The translations under genes were made by a program, and so were the position numbers. Shown one piece after another: positions 25,273 through 34,726 of a stretch of 64,000 nucleotides of DNA. Source of the DNA: an uncultured Arenicella sp. Its GTDB lineage: Bacteria > Pseudomonadota > Gammaproteobacteria > Arenicellales > Arenicellaceae. Within the stretch, counting starts at the first letter, position 1. The number at the start of each line of letters is the position of its first letter. Under the pieces are notes generated by a model, which had not been told where the DNA came from, ran no database searches, and saw only the letters and a program-made list of their open reading frames with translations. The stretch is from positions 24,253 through 88,252 of the forward strand of contig CALIVT010000027.1 of assembly GCA_938048185.1 (NCBI GenBank). Direction: 5' to 3'.

Positions 25273-27057
25273 TTATGCGATGCTTAGTAGGGCGTCGCCA
25301 ACAGTGACCGTATCACCCTCACGCACACTGATTTCAGTTATTTGACCGTCTTGCGGCGCGGCGATATTAGTCTCCATTTTCATGGCCTCTAACATCAAAA
25401 TAGTGTCGCCGGCGCTGACTTGTTGGCCAACCTTAACGGGAATATTGATGACATTGCCTGCCAAAGGGGCGGGCACGCTCTTGCCACCGCTAACAGGCGT
25501 GCTGGCTGCCGTTGCGGCGGGCACACTGGCGCCAATCGGGGTGATTCCGGAAATATCGCCACCGTCACTGACGGTAACCGTGTAGCTTTGGCCTTCGACA
25601 GCAACGGTGTAAATCTCATCACCCGCGTCATTGGTCGGCGCGCTGCTTTTCGCGTTGCCGGTAGGTATCGGTTCAAACGCGCTCGGGTTATTGCGGTTTT
25701 GTATAAAGTTTAAGCCAACTTGCGGGAATAGCGCGTAGCTTAAAACGTCGTCGATAAAATCGTCGCCTTGCTTTACTTCGAGGTTGTGCTCTTTCACTAA
25801 CGCAGTGAATTCGGCGGTGAGGGTGTGCATCTCGTCGTCGATTAAATCGGCTGGTCGACAGGTGATTGCCTGTTCCCCGTCTTCAAGTACGCGCGTTTGA
25901 ACCTCTTTATTTACCGGTGCTGGCGTAGCACCGTATTCGCCACGCAACACGCCCGCGGTTTCTTTTGCGATATTTTTATAGCGCTCGCCCATCAACACAT
26001 TAATCACGGCTTGGGTGCCGACAATTTGTGAGGTCGGAGTCACCAATGGAATAAAACCGAGGTCTTCTCGCACTCGTGGAATTTCGGCGAGCACATCGTC
26101 GATCTTATCTTCTGCACCTTGTTGGCGCAGCTGATTCTCCATGTTGGTTAACATGCCGCCGGGCACTTGTGCCACTAAAATGCGTGAATCTACACCTCGA
26201 AGTGACCCCTCGAATTCGGCGTATTTTTTGCGAACTTCGCGAAAATAAGCCGAAATCTCTTCAAGCTTTTTAATATTTAAACCGGTATCACGGTCACTAT
26301 CTTCAAAAATAGAGACTACCGACTCGGTAGCCGAATGGCCATAGGTCATTGCCATTGACGAAATAGAGGTGTCGACGTTGTCGATACCCGCTTCAACACA
26401 TTTGGTAATTGTCGCGGTGCTCAAGCCGGTAGTGGCGTGCGCGTGTAATTGTATCGGAATTGACACGCTTTTCTTCAATTCGGTAACCAGTTCATAGCCT
26501 ATATAAGGCTTGAGCAAGCCCGCCATGTCCTTAATACAAATCGAGTCTGCACCGGCGTCTTCTAACTGTTTTGCCATATCCAGCCACAGCTGGGTATTGT
26601 GCACCGGGCTTACCGTATACGAGAGAGTGCCCTGTGCGTGTTTGCCGACTTTATTCACCGCGCTCAGCGCGGTGGTGATATTGCGCATATCGTTCATGGC
26701 GTCGAACACCCTGAATACGTCTATTCCGTTTACCGCGCAGCGTTCTACAAACTTATCAACTACGTCGTCGGCATAGTGGCGGTAACCCAAAATATTCTGT
26801 CCGCGAAACAGCATTTGCTGCGGCGTTTTTGGCATGGCCTTTTTGATTTCTCGGATCCGGTCCCACGGGTCTTCGCCTAGAAAGCGAATACATGAATCAA
26901 AGGTCGCACCGCCCCAAGATTCCATCGACCAATATCCGATATCGTCGAGTTTTTCGGCGATCGGTAGCATATCGTCGATGCGCATGCGAGTCGCCAATAA
27001 TGATTGATGGGCGTCGCGCAGCACGACTTCGGTAATTCCTAATTTATTTTTCGACAT
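25273..27057 (-). CDS. oadA: Oxaloacetate decarboxylase alpha subunit (biotin carrier)
   Basis: This 594-residue cytoplasmic subunit transfers the carboxyl group from oxaloacetate to biotin. An N-terminal carboxyltransferase TIM barrel ([17 protein letters not shown] at residues 9-25, then [22 protein letters not shown] and [10 protein letters not shown] with the metal His pair) is followed by a conserved PYC-OADA domain. A Pro/Ala-rich linker leads to the C-terminal biotinyl domain with EAMKMET; the biotin Lys is residue 560, 35 from the end as usual. It lies between oadG and oadB. Confidence 0.94.
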   Translation of the reverse strand: MSKNKLGITEVVLRDAHQSLLATRMRIDDMLPIAEKLDDIGYWSMESWGGATFDSCIRFLGEDPWDRIREIKKAMPKTPQQMLFRGQNILGYRHYADDVVDKFVERCAVNGIDVFRVFDAMNDMRNITTALSAVNKVGKHAQGTLSYTVSPVHNTQLWLDMAKQLEDAGADSICIKDMAGLLKPYIGYELVTELKKSVSIPIQLHAHATTGLSTATITKCVEAGIDNVDTSISSMAMTYGHSATESVVSIFEDSDRDTGLNIKKLEEISAYFREVRKKYAEFEGSLRGVDSRILVAQVPGGMLTNMENQLRQQGAEDKIDDVLAEIPRVREDLGFIPLVTPTSQIVGTQAVINVLMGERYKNIAKETAGVLRGEYGATPAPVNKEVQTRVLEDGEQAITCRPADLIDDEMHTLTAEFTALVKEHNLEVKQGDDFIDDVLSYALFPQVGLNFIQNRNNPSAFEPIPTGNAKSSAPTNDAGDEIYTVAVEGQSYTVTVSDGGDISGITPIGASVPAATAASTPVSGGKSVPAPLAGNVINIPVKVGQQVSAGDTILMLEAMKMETNIAAPQDGQITEISVREGDTVTVGDALLSIA

Positions 27058-27072
27058 AATATGAATTCAGAC

Positions 27073-27318
27073 TTATCGTTGACGATGAGCGGCAATAGCG
27101 TGTTTGATGGCGACCATGATTTGTGGACTTGGGGTAGGGCTATCGCTGGCTACAGTGTCCACCTGTTGGGTGTCGGGTGTTAGGCTTTGTGGTGCAAAGC
27201 GGGCGACTAGTTTCGACATTAGGGTGGTTGCAAACACCAAAATGGTAAGGAAAACAAACACGGTCCCCATGCCGAATAGCATAAGAGTGAACCCTTGGTC
27301 GATTAAGTTGTTTTGCAT
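27073..27318 (-). CDS. oadG: Oxaloacetate decarboxylase gamma subunit
   Basis: This 81-residue small subunit joins alpha to beta and helps assembly. One N-terminal membrane helix (LMLFGMGTVFVFLTILVFATTLM) is followed by a Pro/Thr/Gln-rich linker and a short basic C-terminus (AIKHAIAAHRQR). It is the first gene of the oad operon. No Shine-Dalgarno sequence is visible; the leader upstream consists of 19-bp tandem repeats of the complement of TTGTTGTGGTTCGGATAGC, which reach up to the start codon. Confidence 0.88.
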   Translation of the reverse strand: MQNNLIDQGFTLMLFGMGTVFVFLTILVFATTLMSKLVARFAPQSLTPDTQQVDTVASDSPTPSPQIMVAIKHAIAAHRQR

Positions 27319-27393
27319 AGTTGTGGTTTGGATAGCTTGTTGTGGTTCAGGTAGCTTGTTGTGGTTCGGATAGCTTGTTGTGGTTCGGATAGA
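27318..27393. repeat. 19-bp tandem direct repeats in the oadG leader
   Basis: Head-to-tail copies of TTGTTGTGGTTCGGATAGC lie at 27337-27355, 27356-27374 and 27375-27393, with a partial, more diverged copy at 27318-27336 next to the oadG start codon. They fill the gap between the M18 peptidase stop and oadG. Any native ribosome site or promoter there was duplicated or displaced. Confidence 0.85.
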
Positions 27394-27402
27394 CTTGTTG
27401 AA

Positions 27403-28668
27403 TTAAATTTTAGCGATAACGCCGCAAACCGCACGATAAAGATAGTCGCAGTCGTGCGTCCCTGCGGTTTCGCGAATTGAGTGCATCGCCCACTGTGGCG
27501 CGCCAATGTCTAGCGTTTCAATGCCTAGTTCGGTAGCCGTGATCGGGCCGATGGTACTGCCGCACGCTAAGTCACTGCGAGTCACAAACGTTTGTACTGG
27601 AATGCTCAGCTTTTCGCAAATGCGTTTGAATTTGGCTGAGCTGATGCTGTTGCTCGCGTAACGCTGGTTGTTGTTAATCTTAATCACTGGGCCGGCATTT
27701 AATAAGGGACCGTGATTTTGATCGTGTTTGTCGGCGTAGTTAGGGTGAATGCCATGGGCATTGTCGCAACTCACCATTGTCGAGCGCGAAATTAATTGTG
27801 TTAGGTTCGACGAACTGTCGGTTAAACGTTCTAACACCGATTTTAAAAACGGCCCTTGCGCACCGCAAGCTGAAGCTGAGCCTACTTCCTCATGATCGGT
27901 TGACGCAAACAAGGCCGCTTGCTCGCTGCTAGTATCTATTAACGCACGCGCACAGATATAGCTGCTCAACAGATTATCAATGCGAGCAGCGCTGATAAAC
28001 TCCTGATTTAAGCCCACTAGGCTCGGTTTTTGAACATCGTAGCACGACAGTTCGAACTCTAAAATTTGGTCGGCGTTAATACCTTCTTTAACCAGTTCGG
28101 CTATCAGTAGGCTATTGAAATCGATATTCTCGCCTTGACCAATAATAATAGGCAGATGTGTTTGCGGATTGATTACGCGCTTGGTATTTGCTTCTCGCTC
28201 AAGATGAATAGCGAGATTTGGAATGATCGCGATCGGCCGTTCAAAATCGACTAACTCGTGAAATAATTCGCCGTCTTTATTGACCCCGCTAACCCGGCCA
28301 GCAATCGAAAGATCGCGGTCAAGCCATGGCTGCAATAATACTCCGCCGTAAACCTCAACCCCAAGTTGCGTGTAACCATGTTTCTTGATTTCTGGATTTG
28401 GCTTAATTCGCAGGCATGGACTGTCCGTATGCGCACCAAGCATTTGTATTCCTTGGTTGATATCAGCGCCGGTGCGCACCGCAATAATTGATGAATCATT
28501 GCGAGTAACCACATAGGATTTATTACTTTCGATAGTCCATTCTTCGCCCTCGTTGAGGTATTCAAAACCCGCATCGCTAAACAGAGAGGTGAGGTTACGC
28601 GTTGCGTGAAATGGCGTGGGTGACGTTTGTATAAAATCACATAAATCTTGCGCAATGGAGTGGGTCAT
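27403..28668 (-). CDS. M18-family aminopeptidase
   Basis: This 421-residue cytoplasmic metallo-aminopeptidase of the aspartyl aminopeptidase family forms a large assembly in known members and removes acidic or neutral N-terminal residues. Metal-site landmarks are LGAHTDSPCLRIKPN near residue 86, FASTDHEEVGSASACGAQGP near residue 260 and the C-terminal MHSIRETAGTHD. ATG 28668 is preferred to the upstream TTG 28689. It precedes oadG on the same strand by 84 bases of repeats, so read-through into the oad operon is possible. Confidence 0.88.
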   Translation of the reverse strand: MTHSIAQDLCDFIQTSPTPFHATRNLTSLFSDAGFEYLNEGEEWTIESNKSYVVTRNDSSIIAVRTGADINQGIQMLGAHTDSPCLRIKPNPEIKKHGYTQLGVEVYGGVLLQPWLDRDLSIAGRVSGVNKDGELFHELVDFERPIAIIPNLAIHLEREANTKRVINPQTHLPIIIGQGENIDFNSLLIAELVKEGINADQILEFELSCYDVQKPSLVGLNQEFISAARIDNLLSSYICARALIDTSSEQAALFASTDHEEVGSASACGAQGPFLKSVLERLTDSSSNLTQLISRSTMVSCDNAHGIHPNYADKHDQNHGPLLNAGPVIKINNNQRYASNSISSAKFKRICEKLSIPVQTFVTRSDLACGSTIGPITATELGIETLDIGAPQWAMHSIRETAGTHDCDYLYRAVCGVIAKI

Positions 28669-28766
28669 CTTCGAGTCTTGGCGCCGCAAAATTCACACGC
28701 GCTATTTGAAAGTAAGCTAATAGCCCTTATTATAGCAGGTGTAAGCCACTTTCAGGACTTCCATAC

Positions 28767-29246
28767 TTGTTCAACTCTCTTCTTGTCATTGCCGCCCTTG
28801 GAGGCCTTTTTTATAGTGTCAAGCGGTGGCGCTCGCTCGCCGACGAACAGCGCGCGAGTTTCGCAAAAAAATCAGCCTTGTATGGGGCTGCTGCGGTTGT
28901 TCTCGGTCTTGTTCTTGCTGGCCGAGCGCATTGGTTGATGGGCATTTTAGCTGCATTGTTAGCCTTAGCCGGCCGAGCTGCGCAGTTAGCTCAATACGCA
29001 CCCATGTTTAAGAAAGTGTTTGGAGACGAAGACCTGACTGGTGGCGCAGGTGGTCACGCCAGGGCCGCGCAAATTGATATGAGCAAGCAGGAAGCGGCCG
29101 AGATTCTTGGTATCGACGTCAGCGCATCGGTCGATGAAATTCGTACAGCGCATAAAAAACTAATGCAAAAAATCCACCCCGATAGAGGTGGATCTGATGG
29201 TTTGGCGAAACAGATAAATTTAGCCAAAGATATCTTATTGGCATGA
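28767..29246 (+). CDS. Membrane-anchored J-domain protein
   Basis: This 159-residue TIM14/Pam18-like protein has an N-terminal membrane helix (residues 1-17), a second hydrophobic stretch (about 37-75) and a C-terminal J-like domain (about 106-159) with the HPD motif at residues 137-139. It would stimulate a DnaK ATPase at the inner membrane. The J-domain is short, lacking a full C-terminal helix, as in the mitochondrial Pam18 group. It starts with TTG at 28767 with AGGA about 11 bases upstream; no in-frame ATG precedes the first helix. It is convergent with the M28 peptidase. Confidence 0.82.
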   Translation: MFNSLLVIAALGGLFYSVKRWRSLADEQRASFAKKSALYGAAAVVLGLVLAGRAHWLMGILAALLALAGRAAQLAQYAPMFKKVFGDEDLTGGAGGHARAAQIDMSKQEAAEILGIDVSASVDEIRTAHKKLMQKIHPDRGGSDGLAKQINLAKDILLA

Positions 29247-29255
29247 GCGCCGCTA

Positions 29256-31046
29256 TTATTGCGGCTGGTCGTTTACGGACGGCTTAGGCAACAATGGCGA
29301 GTTCAGGCTGGCTTCGCGAATTGCTTTAAACTCGTTGCCAGCACTCCACTGAGGCCAGTCCTTACTGTCACTAATCATCACGCCAATTCTGAAATGCGCA
29401 TTTAAGTCTTGAAGAATGCCGCCATTATCCCATTGGGGGTGAACTTCATCAGCTGCTTTGTGGTAGCGCTCAGCCAAATAGCGTTCCGTTTCGGCTTGGC
29501 CGTAGCCCTCAGGCTTGCCACGCACTTGATTGCCCGACTTGGCGTACAACATCGGCACGCCTTTTTTGGCCAAGTTGAAATGGTCTGAGCGATAGAAGTA
29601 GCCTTTCTCAGGGGTGGGTTCGGGTACAAGTGCGCGACCTTGGGGAGCCGCCGCTTTTGTTAAATAATCGTCCATCTCCGAGTTACCAAAGCCAACCACA
29701 ATGATGTCATCAGTCTCGCCGACGGTAGACATGCCATCGATATTAATGCCTGCGACAGTCTTGTTCATTGGAAAGGCGGGTGCTTCGGCGTATTGTTTTG
29801 ACCCGAGTAGGCCAGATTCCTCAGCCGTTACGGCTAGAAACATCACCGAGCGCTCAGGCGCTCGACCAAGTGCCTTAAATGCTTGCGCTAACTCGATCAG
29901 CGCAGCAGTGCCGGTCGCATTATCTTGTGCGCCATTAAAAATCGCGTCTTCGCCTTCGGCCACCTGTTTGATGCCCAGGTGATCCCAATGTGCGGTATAA
30001 ATAAACAGCTCATCGGCACGTTCGCGGCCCTTAATCAAGGCCCCAACGTTGAATGAATCGGATTGCTTGCTGCTGGTTTCTAAGCGGCTGCTGGCTTTAC
30101 TATTAAGTGCCAGCGGTTTAAAGCCTGCTTGTCCGGCCGCGGTCACCATCGCGCTATAGTCGAGTTTGTTTTTAGCAAATAGGTCTTCGGCAGCGGGCTG
30201 GCTTATCCAGGATTCGACGGCTAAGTTGTCTTTGTTGCCATCGTCGGTAAATAAATTATATTGTGGGCCCGACCAACTGCCGCTGACCACCTCCCATGGG
30301 TAACCAGCGGCACCGTCTTCGTGCACAATAATGGCGCCGGCTGCGCCTTGGCGCGCCGCTTCTTCAAATTTGTACGTCCAGCGACCGTAGTAGGTCATCG
30401 TGCGGCCTTTAAATAAGTCGCCTTCGGTTTGGCGATAACCGGGGTCGTTGACGAGTATCACGGCCGTTTTCCCGGTCATGTCTATTCCAGCGTAGTCGTT
30501 CCATCCGTACTCTGGTGCGACCACTCCATAGCCAACGAATACCAGCGATGAGTCTTTAATCTCGGAGGCATCGCCAGTGCGTGAAGTGAAGACAATAGAG
30601 CTTTCTTTGTAGGCGAGTGACGTTGATGAACCATCTGCATGACTAAGCGTAAGCGCGGGACTGTTAGTAACATTGAGCTCCATTAACGGCACTGCCTGTC
30701 GATAGCTGTTGCCAAACGCGGGCTCTAAACCAAGATTTTTAAATTCTTGTTCTAGGTATGCTACGGTCTTTTCTCCTCCAGGGGTCGACGGCGCGCGTCC
30801 TTCGAATGCGTCAGAGGCAAGCGTGTTAACGTGTTGCATAAATCCCGCTTCATCAATCTGATGAGAGGCGATATCGACCATGGAAACGGTGTCGATGATC
30901 TTGGGTACCTCACCGACGGCTTGAACCCCGTTTACCGTGGAGTCGCTATTTGTTGTCGTTGCTGTGTCGTCCTGGCCGCACGCTGATAGGCCGAGTAGAC
31001 TGGCGATTGCAAAGGTACGGAACGTAAAAGTAGCTGGCTTTCTCAT
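29256..31046 (-). CDS. M28 peptidase lipoprotein with PA domain
   Basis: This 596-residue zinc exopeptidase is exported as a lipoprotein (lipobox LSAC-G near residue 23). A PA (protease-associated) domain spans roughly residues 150-300. The M28 catalytic domain follows with YTAHWDHLG, FNGAQDNATG, VTAEESGLLGS, NIDGM and YRSDHFNL, giving the co-catalytic zinc ligands His, Asp, Glu and His and the base Glu. It likely degrades peptides in the periplasm or at the outer membrane. It is 36 bases from the WS/DGAT gene on the same strand. Confidence 0.9.
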   Translation of the reverse strand: MRKPATFTFRTFAIASLLGLSACGQDDTATTTNSDSTVNGVQAVGEVPKIIDTVSMVDIASHQIDEAGFMQHVNTLASDAFEGRAPSTPGGEKTVAYLEQEFKNLGLEPAFGNSYRQAVPLMELNVTNSPALTLSHADGSSTSLAYKESSIVFTSRTGDASEIKDSSLVFVGYGVVAPEYGWNDYAGIDMTGKTAVILVNDPGYRQTEGDLFKGRTMTYYGRWTYKFEEAARQGAAGAIIVHEDGAAGYPWEVVSGSWSGPQYNLFTDDGNKDNLAVESWISQPAAEDLFAKNKLDYSAMVTAAGQAGFKPLALNSKASSRLETSSKQSDSFNVGALIKGRERADELFIYTAHWDHLGIKQVAEGEDAIFNGAQDNATGTAALIELAQAFKALGRAPERSVMFLAVTAEESGLLGSKQYAEAPAFPMNKTVAGINIDGMSTVGETDDIIVVGFGNSEMDDYLTKAAAPQGRALVPEPTPEKGYFYRSDHFNLAKKGVPMLYAKSGNQVRGKPEGYGQAETERYLAERYHKAADEVHPQWDNGGILQDLNAHFRIGVMISDSKDWPQWSAGNEFKAIREASLNSPLLPKPSVNDQPQ

Positions 31047-31081
31047 GGTGATTATCCTACGCGTGGTTTTCTGTATTTGCT

Positions 31082-32641
31082 CTAATTGGAGGCCTTAGTC
31101 TTTTTGCGAGAGGCTGCTTTTTTGCTGCCCGCCTTTTTTTTAAGCGCTGTGCTTTTGCTTTTAACGGCAACCTTTTTACGGTTACCGCCCGCTTTCTTAC
31201 TCGTTTTCTTGTGCACATCGAGTGCTGCTTCTTTGAGCTCGCTAAAGCTCTCGCGAACACAGTCCATAAAGAAATCCACATCAGGCATCGTGCGGCGACA
31301 TGATGTGGCATTGAAGGAAATTTCGCCGTTGTAGCTGGTCACTGCGATAAACAGCCCCATGCGGTCGGCAAGCGGGCCTAAGCCAAGTGCGCCAACGCAA
31401 CGTGCGCCGTTCATATACACCGGAATTTGCGGTCCTGGCACGTTTGAAATACACACATTGGTCATGCGACCTGCCATTTCAGAGCGCATCATGAGGCGTG
31501 CAGCAAGCAGTTGTGTGCCGGCCGGTATATGGCGCGTTACGTCCGTCATTAGTCGCGCTGAAATTCCGCGTCGGGCAGCTTTCTGTTCTTTGGTTTCAGC
31601 GTGAATAGCGGCAAGGCGTGCAACTGGGTCGGCAATATTGGTGTGCAGCAGGGGTGACATTGTGCTGATGTTGTTGCCCGGTTTGTCGGCTTCTTGCAAA
31701 CTGCCTTTTGGAGCACGCACATTGACCGGCACAAATGATCGCAAACTTTCAGCCGGCAGTTCTTTGTGATGACCCAAATACTTGCGCAGCGCGCCTGAAC
31801 AAATAGACAAAACCATATCGTTAATGGTGCTGCCGGGCACTAGACTCCGCATTACTTTGAAGTCTGCTAGGCTAAACCAAGTTGCATCAAATACGCGGTG
31901 CGGCGACGTTTCTAAATTGAAGCGAGTCATTGGCACGCTCTGCTTGGCTTCGCGTTGCTTCTCAACCACGCGACTTTTTATTTGCTGAACGAGACTGGGC
32001 GCGTAGCGCATCAAGGTGTTTGCGACTTTTACCGGTGAACGCACGCTGTTGGTTATGCCGCGCGCCGACATTTGGAATGGGGTCGGTTTTTCATAACGGT
32101 CGGAGTTAACACGATGCTTGACCGTCATTGCCGGAGTGCCTTTCTGGTCAATGTCCATTAAGCCGCCAAAGAAGTTCACAATCGCCATGCCGTCGGCCGC
32201 CGCATGATGAATTTTTGTCGCGATGGCGTAGCTACCTTTGGGTATACCAGGCACATTGTCGATGCCTTCGATCACGTACATTTCCCATGGAGCGCGTTGC
32301 ATATCCAGCGGGCGAGAATGAAAACGCGCCAAATGAATACAGAGCTGTCGCCAATCAGCTGGGTGCGGCAAACGACCATGGTTAATGTGATATTCAATAT
32401 CAAAATGCTCGTCATCAATCCAATAGGGATAGTCGAGCTCTAACGGCACATGATAGATTCGGCGCTTGTAAATCGGTGACGTATGCAGGCGGCTCCGCAC
32501 ATGTTCGATTATTTGCTTGAAGCGCACGGTGCCCTCAGGCGCGGTGGACGGATCAAATATAGAAACCGAGGTCACCTGAGACAGGCTTTTATTGGTTTCC
32601 ATATAAAGAAATTGTGCGTCTTGTGCTGATAGCTGCTGCAT
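31082..32641 (-). CDS. Wax ester synthase/diacylglycerol acyltransferase with basic tail
   Basis: This 519-residue bifunctional WS/DGAT makes wax esters or triacylglycerol from acyl-CoA and an alcohol or diacylglycerol. The active-site HHAAADG lies near residue 141. Further family blocks are the N-terminal LSAQDAQFLYMET, PVNVRAPKG and NVCISNVPGPQIPVYMNG. Residues about 477-519 form a Lys/Ala-rich tail with repeated KK motifs, beyond the normal family end and reminiscent of histone H1. It is divergent from the acyltransferase operon that starts at 32990. Confidence 0.92.
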   Translation of the reverse strand: MQQLSAQDAQFLYMETNKSLSQVTSVSIFDPSTAPEGTVRFKQIIEHVRSRLHTSPIYKRRIYHVPLELDYPYWIDDEHFDIEYHINHGRLPHPADWRQLCIHLARFHSRPLDMQRAPWEMYVIEGIDNVPGIPKGSYAIATKIHHAAADGMAIVNFFGGLMDIDQKGTPAMTVKHRVNSDRYEKPTPFQMSARGITNSVRSPVKVANTLMRYAPSLVQQIKSRVVEKQREAKQSVPMTRFNLETSPHRVFDATWFSLADFKVMRSLVPGSTINDMVLSICSGALRKYLGHHKELPAESLRSFVPVNVRAPKGSLQEADKPGNNISTMSPLLHTNIADPVARLAAIHAETKEQKAARRGISARLMTDVTRHIPAGTQLLAARLMMRSEMAGRMTNVCISNVPGPQIPVYMNGARCVGALGLGPLADRMGLFIAVTSYNGEISFNATSCRRTMPDVDFFMDCVRESFSELKEAALDVHKKTSKKAGGNRKKVAVKSKSTALKKKAGSKKAASRKKTKASN

Positions 32642-32989
32642 AGTGTTGGAATTCTGCTGTGTTCAGTGATGCCCATGTTGGCTGACCAATAATCTTACTC
32701 CAAAATGACTCGTAATTTTAGGTTTTGAGGTGCTCGACCTTGCCGGCATTTGATAACCGACTTTGTGTTTTGTCGATTTGCATAGCGAGTCTGACCTGGA
32801 AAACCCAGTTCTCGTTGATAAAAAATTGTCGTGAGGTGCGTTTATTTAAGCTAGCGGCCATCGTCTTTCTTGTATTCGTTAGGCTTTACGGTAGTATTAA
32901 AGCAGCGTTGACCAAATCATTGCGAATAAACACGAATATTTAATTGCCACTAACACGAGCATCGAAAATTAAACGCCGACTCCCCGTCC
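32642..32989. other. Divergent intergenic region of the lipid locus
   Basis: A stretch of 348 bases separates the WS/DGAT gene from the HAD-acyltransferase gene. It must hold both promoters. No clear palindrome, repeat, RNA gene or convincing -35/-10 pair was found. A 72-codon frame at 32725-32943 has no ribosome site or protein-like features and is not called. Confidence 0.4.
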
Positions 32990-34723
32990 ATGGATTTATA
33001 CACTAAAGTTACTAAAGAAGTTGATGCCTTACCTGACGGCCCGCAAATCGGCGCGTTTTTTGATTTCGATGGTACGGTTATCTACGGATACTCGGCGACT
33101 ACGTATCTGCGAGAACAGATAAAGCGCGGTGACGTAACCGCCAAACAACTGCTTGAGTTGACTAAAACCATGACCCAATTCGGGATGGGTAACATGGGCT
33201 TTTCGGCCATGATGACCGTGGCGTCACAATACTTGGCCGGTATTAACGAGTCTGATTATTTAGAGTTTGCTGAGCAGTTATATAAAAAACATATTGCGAA
33301 ACTGATCTATCCAGAGTCGCGCGCACTAATCGAAGCGCATTTGAAAAAAGGTCACACCGTTGCGTTGGTCTCGGCAGCCACGCCCTATCAAATAATGCCG
33401 GCCGCTCGTGAGCTTGGTATTGAACATGTCAAGTGCTCTCATTTAGAGGTATCCGACGGAAAATTTACCGGCTCGATGGTGCAGCCGACCTGCTATGGCA
33501 TGGGCAAAGTTGATGCGGCCGAGCAATTAGCGGCGGAACATGGCATTGAGATTAGCCAAAGCTATTTTTATTCTGACAGTGATGAAGATATTCAGCTGCT
33601 GGATTTCGTCGGCAACCCGCGACCATTGAACCCAAACAAGCGCCTGCGGCGTATTGCCCGGGGGCGCGGCTGGCCAGTTCAAGACTTTAATAGTCGTGGT
33701 AAGGCATCGGTGTTTGATTATGCGAAAACAGTCGCGACCCAAGTTAGTATGCTTACCTCATTTGTGGCTGGGCTACCAATTTATGCATTAACCGGTTCAC
33801 TGAACAAAACGCGCAATTTCTCAACCTCTTTATTTGCCGACACGGCGTGCGCGCTGACGGGTATCGAGCTGGACGTTGACGGTGAAGAAAATGCTTGGGC
33901 GAACCGTCCCTGTGTTTTCGTTTTTAATCATCAGAGTCAGGCCGATGTGGTTATTTTAGCTGCGCTCTTGCGGCGTGACCTCGCCGGTGTTGGCAAGAAA
34001 GAAATTGGCGACGTTCCCGTGCTTGGCAAACTAATGCAAATCGGCGGCACAGTATTGATTGATCGCGAGAATTCGAAGTCTGCGGTTGACGCCATGAAAC
34101 CATTAGTAGACGTGTTGCAAAACGACGGTCGTTCGGTGTGCATTGCACCGGAAGGCACGCGTTCAACATCGACGAATTTAGGTCGGTTTAAAAAAGGAGC
34201 GTTTCATTTGGCGTTGCAAGCCGGCGTGCCAATTGTACCGATTGTGATTCACAACGCGATCGATGTGGCACCACGAGGGCAATTTGTTTTTCGAGCGGCG
34301 ACCGTGAAAATCTCAGTACTTCCTGCGGTGGATACCAGCGATTGGACCGGCCCAACAATGAACCAGCATGTGGACTATGTTCGCGATCTGTTTTTAGAGT
34401 CTCTAGATCAAATGCAGTACCAGACTGCGCCACCAGTGAACGACAAGGTGGCTAGCTCGAGGGTGGTTGCAGCGGGTGTATCCGCTCGAAAACCGCGTGC
34501 GACAGTGGTTAAGCGTTCAAGCAAGGCGCGTCAAGCTAGCGTTGTAAAGAAAAAGCGCTCGGCTGTTGTTCATAGGACTAACGGCGACAAGGGCGAACTG
34601 CCAGCGAAAGACAAGGGGGTAAAGCGTAAACCAAAGGCCGTTGAGGCTCGCCGTAAGCCGCGTCGCAGAGTCCGTAAAGCCAGTACGCCCAAAGTATCCG
34701 CCAGATCACTTGACAGCCAATAG
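32990..34723 (+). CDS. HAD-IB hydrolase fused to 1-acylglycerol-3-phosphate acyltransferase
   Basis: This 577-residue fusion begins with a HAD phosphatase-like domain (FFDFDGTVIYG near residue 23 with the nucleophile Asp; SDSDEDIQLLD near residue 195), related to PSP/PGP phosphatases. A PlsC-type acyltransferase follows, with NHQSQADVV near residue 312 (HxxxxD) and EGTRS near residue 384. It could acylate lysophosphatidate and remove the phosphate to give diacylglycerol, the substrate of WS/DGAT. The last ~95 residues are a Lys/Arg/Ala-rich tail with motifs such as VVKKKRSAV and RRKPRRRVRK, not part of either domain. The next gene begins 4 bases after its stop. Confidence 0.9.
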   Translation: MDLYTKVTKEVDALPDGPQIGAFFDFDGTVIYGYSATTYLREQIKRGDVTAKQLLELTKTMTQFGMGNMGFSAMMTVASQYLAGINESDYLEFAEQLYKKHIAKLIYPESRALIEAHLKKGHTVALVSAATPYQIMPAARELGIEHVKCSHLEVSDGKFTGSMVQPTCYGMGKVDAAEQLAAEHGIEISQSYFYSDSDEDIQLLDFVGNPRPLNPNKRLRRIARGRGWPVQDFNSRGKASVFDYAKTVATQVSMLTSFVAGLPIYALTGSLNKTRNFSTSLFADTACALTGIELDVDGEENAWANRPCVFVFNHQSQADVVILAALLRRDLAGVGKKEIGDVPVLGKLMQIGGTVLIDRENSKSAVDAMKPLVDVLQNDGRSVCIAPEGTRSTSTNLGRFKKGAFHLALQAGVPIVPIVIHNAIDVAPRGQFVFRAATVKISVLPAVDTSDWTGPTMNQHVDYVRDLFLESLDQMQYQTAPPVNDKVASSRVVAAGVSARKPRATVVKRSSKARQASVVKKKRSAVVHRTNGDKGELPAKDKGVKRKPKAVEARRKPRRRVRKASTPKVSARSLDSQ

Positions 34724-34726
34724 CCA

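Noticed and set aside
32725..32943. 72-codon frame in the lipid-locus intergenic region
   Set aside because: No ribosome site, odd composition and no recognisable protein features.
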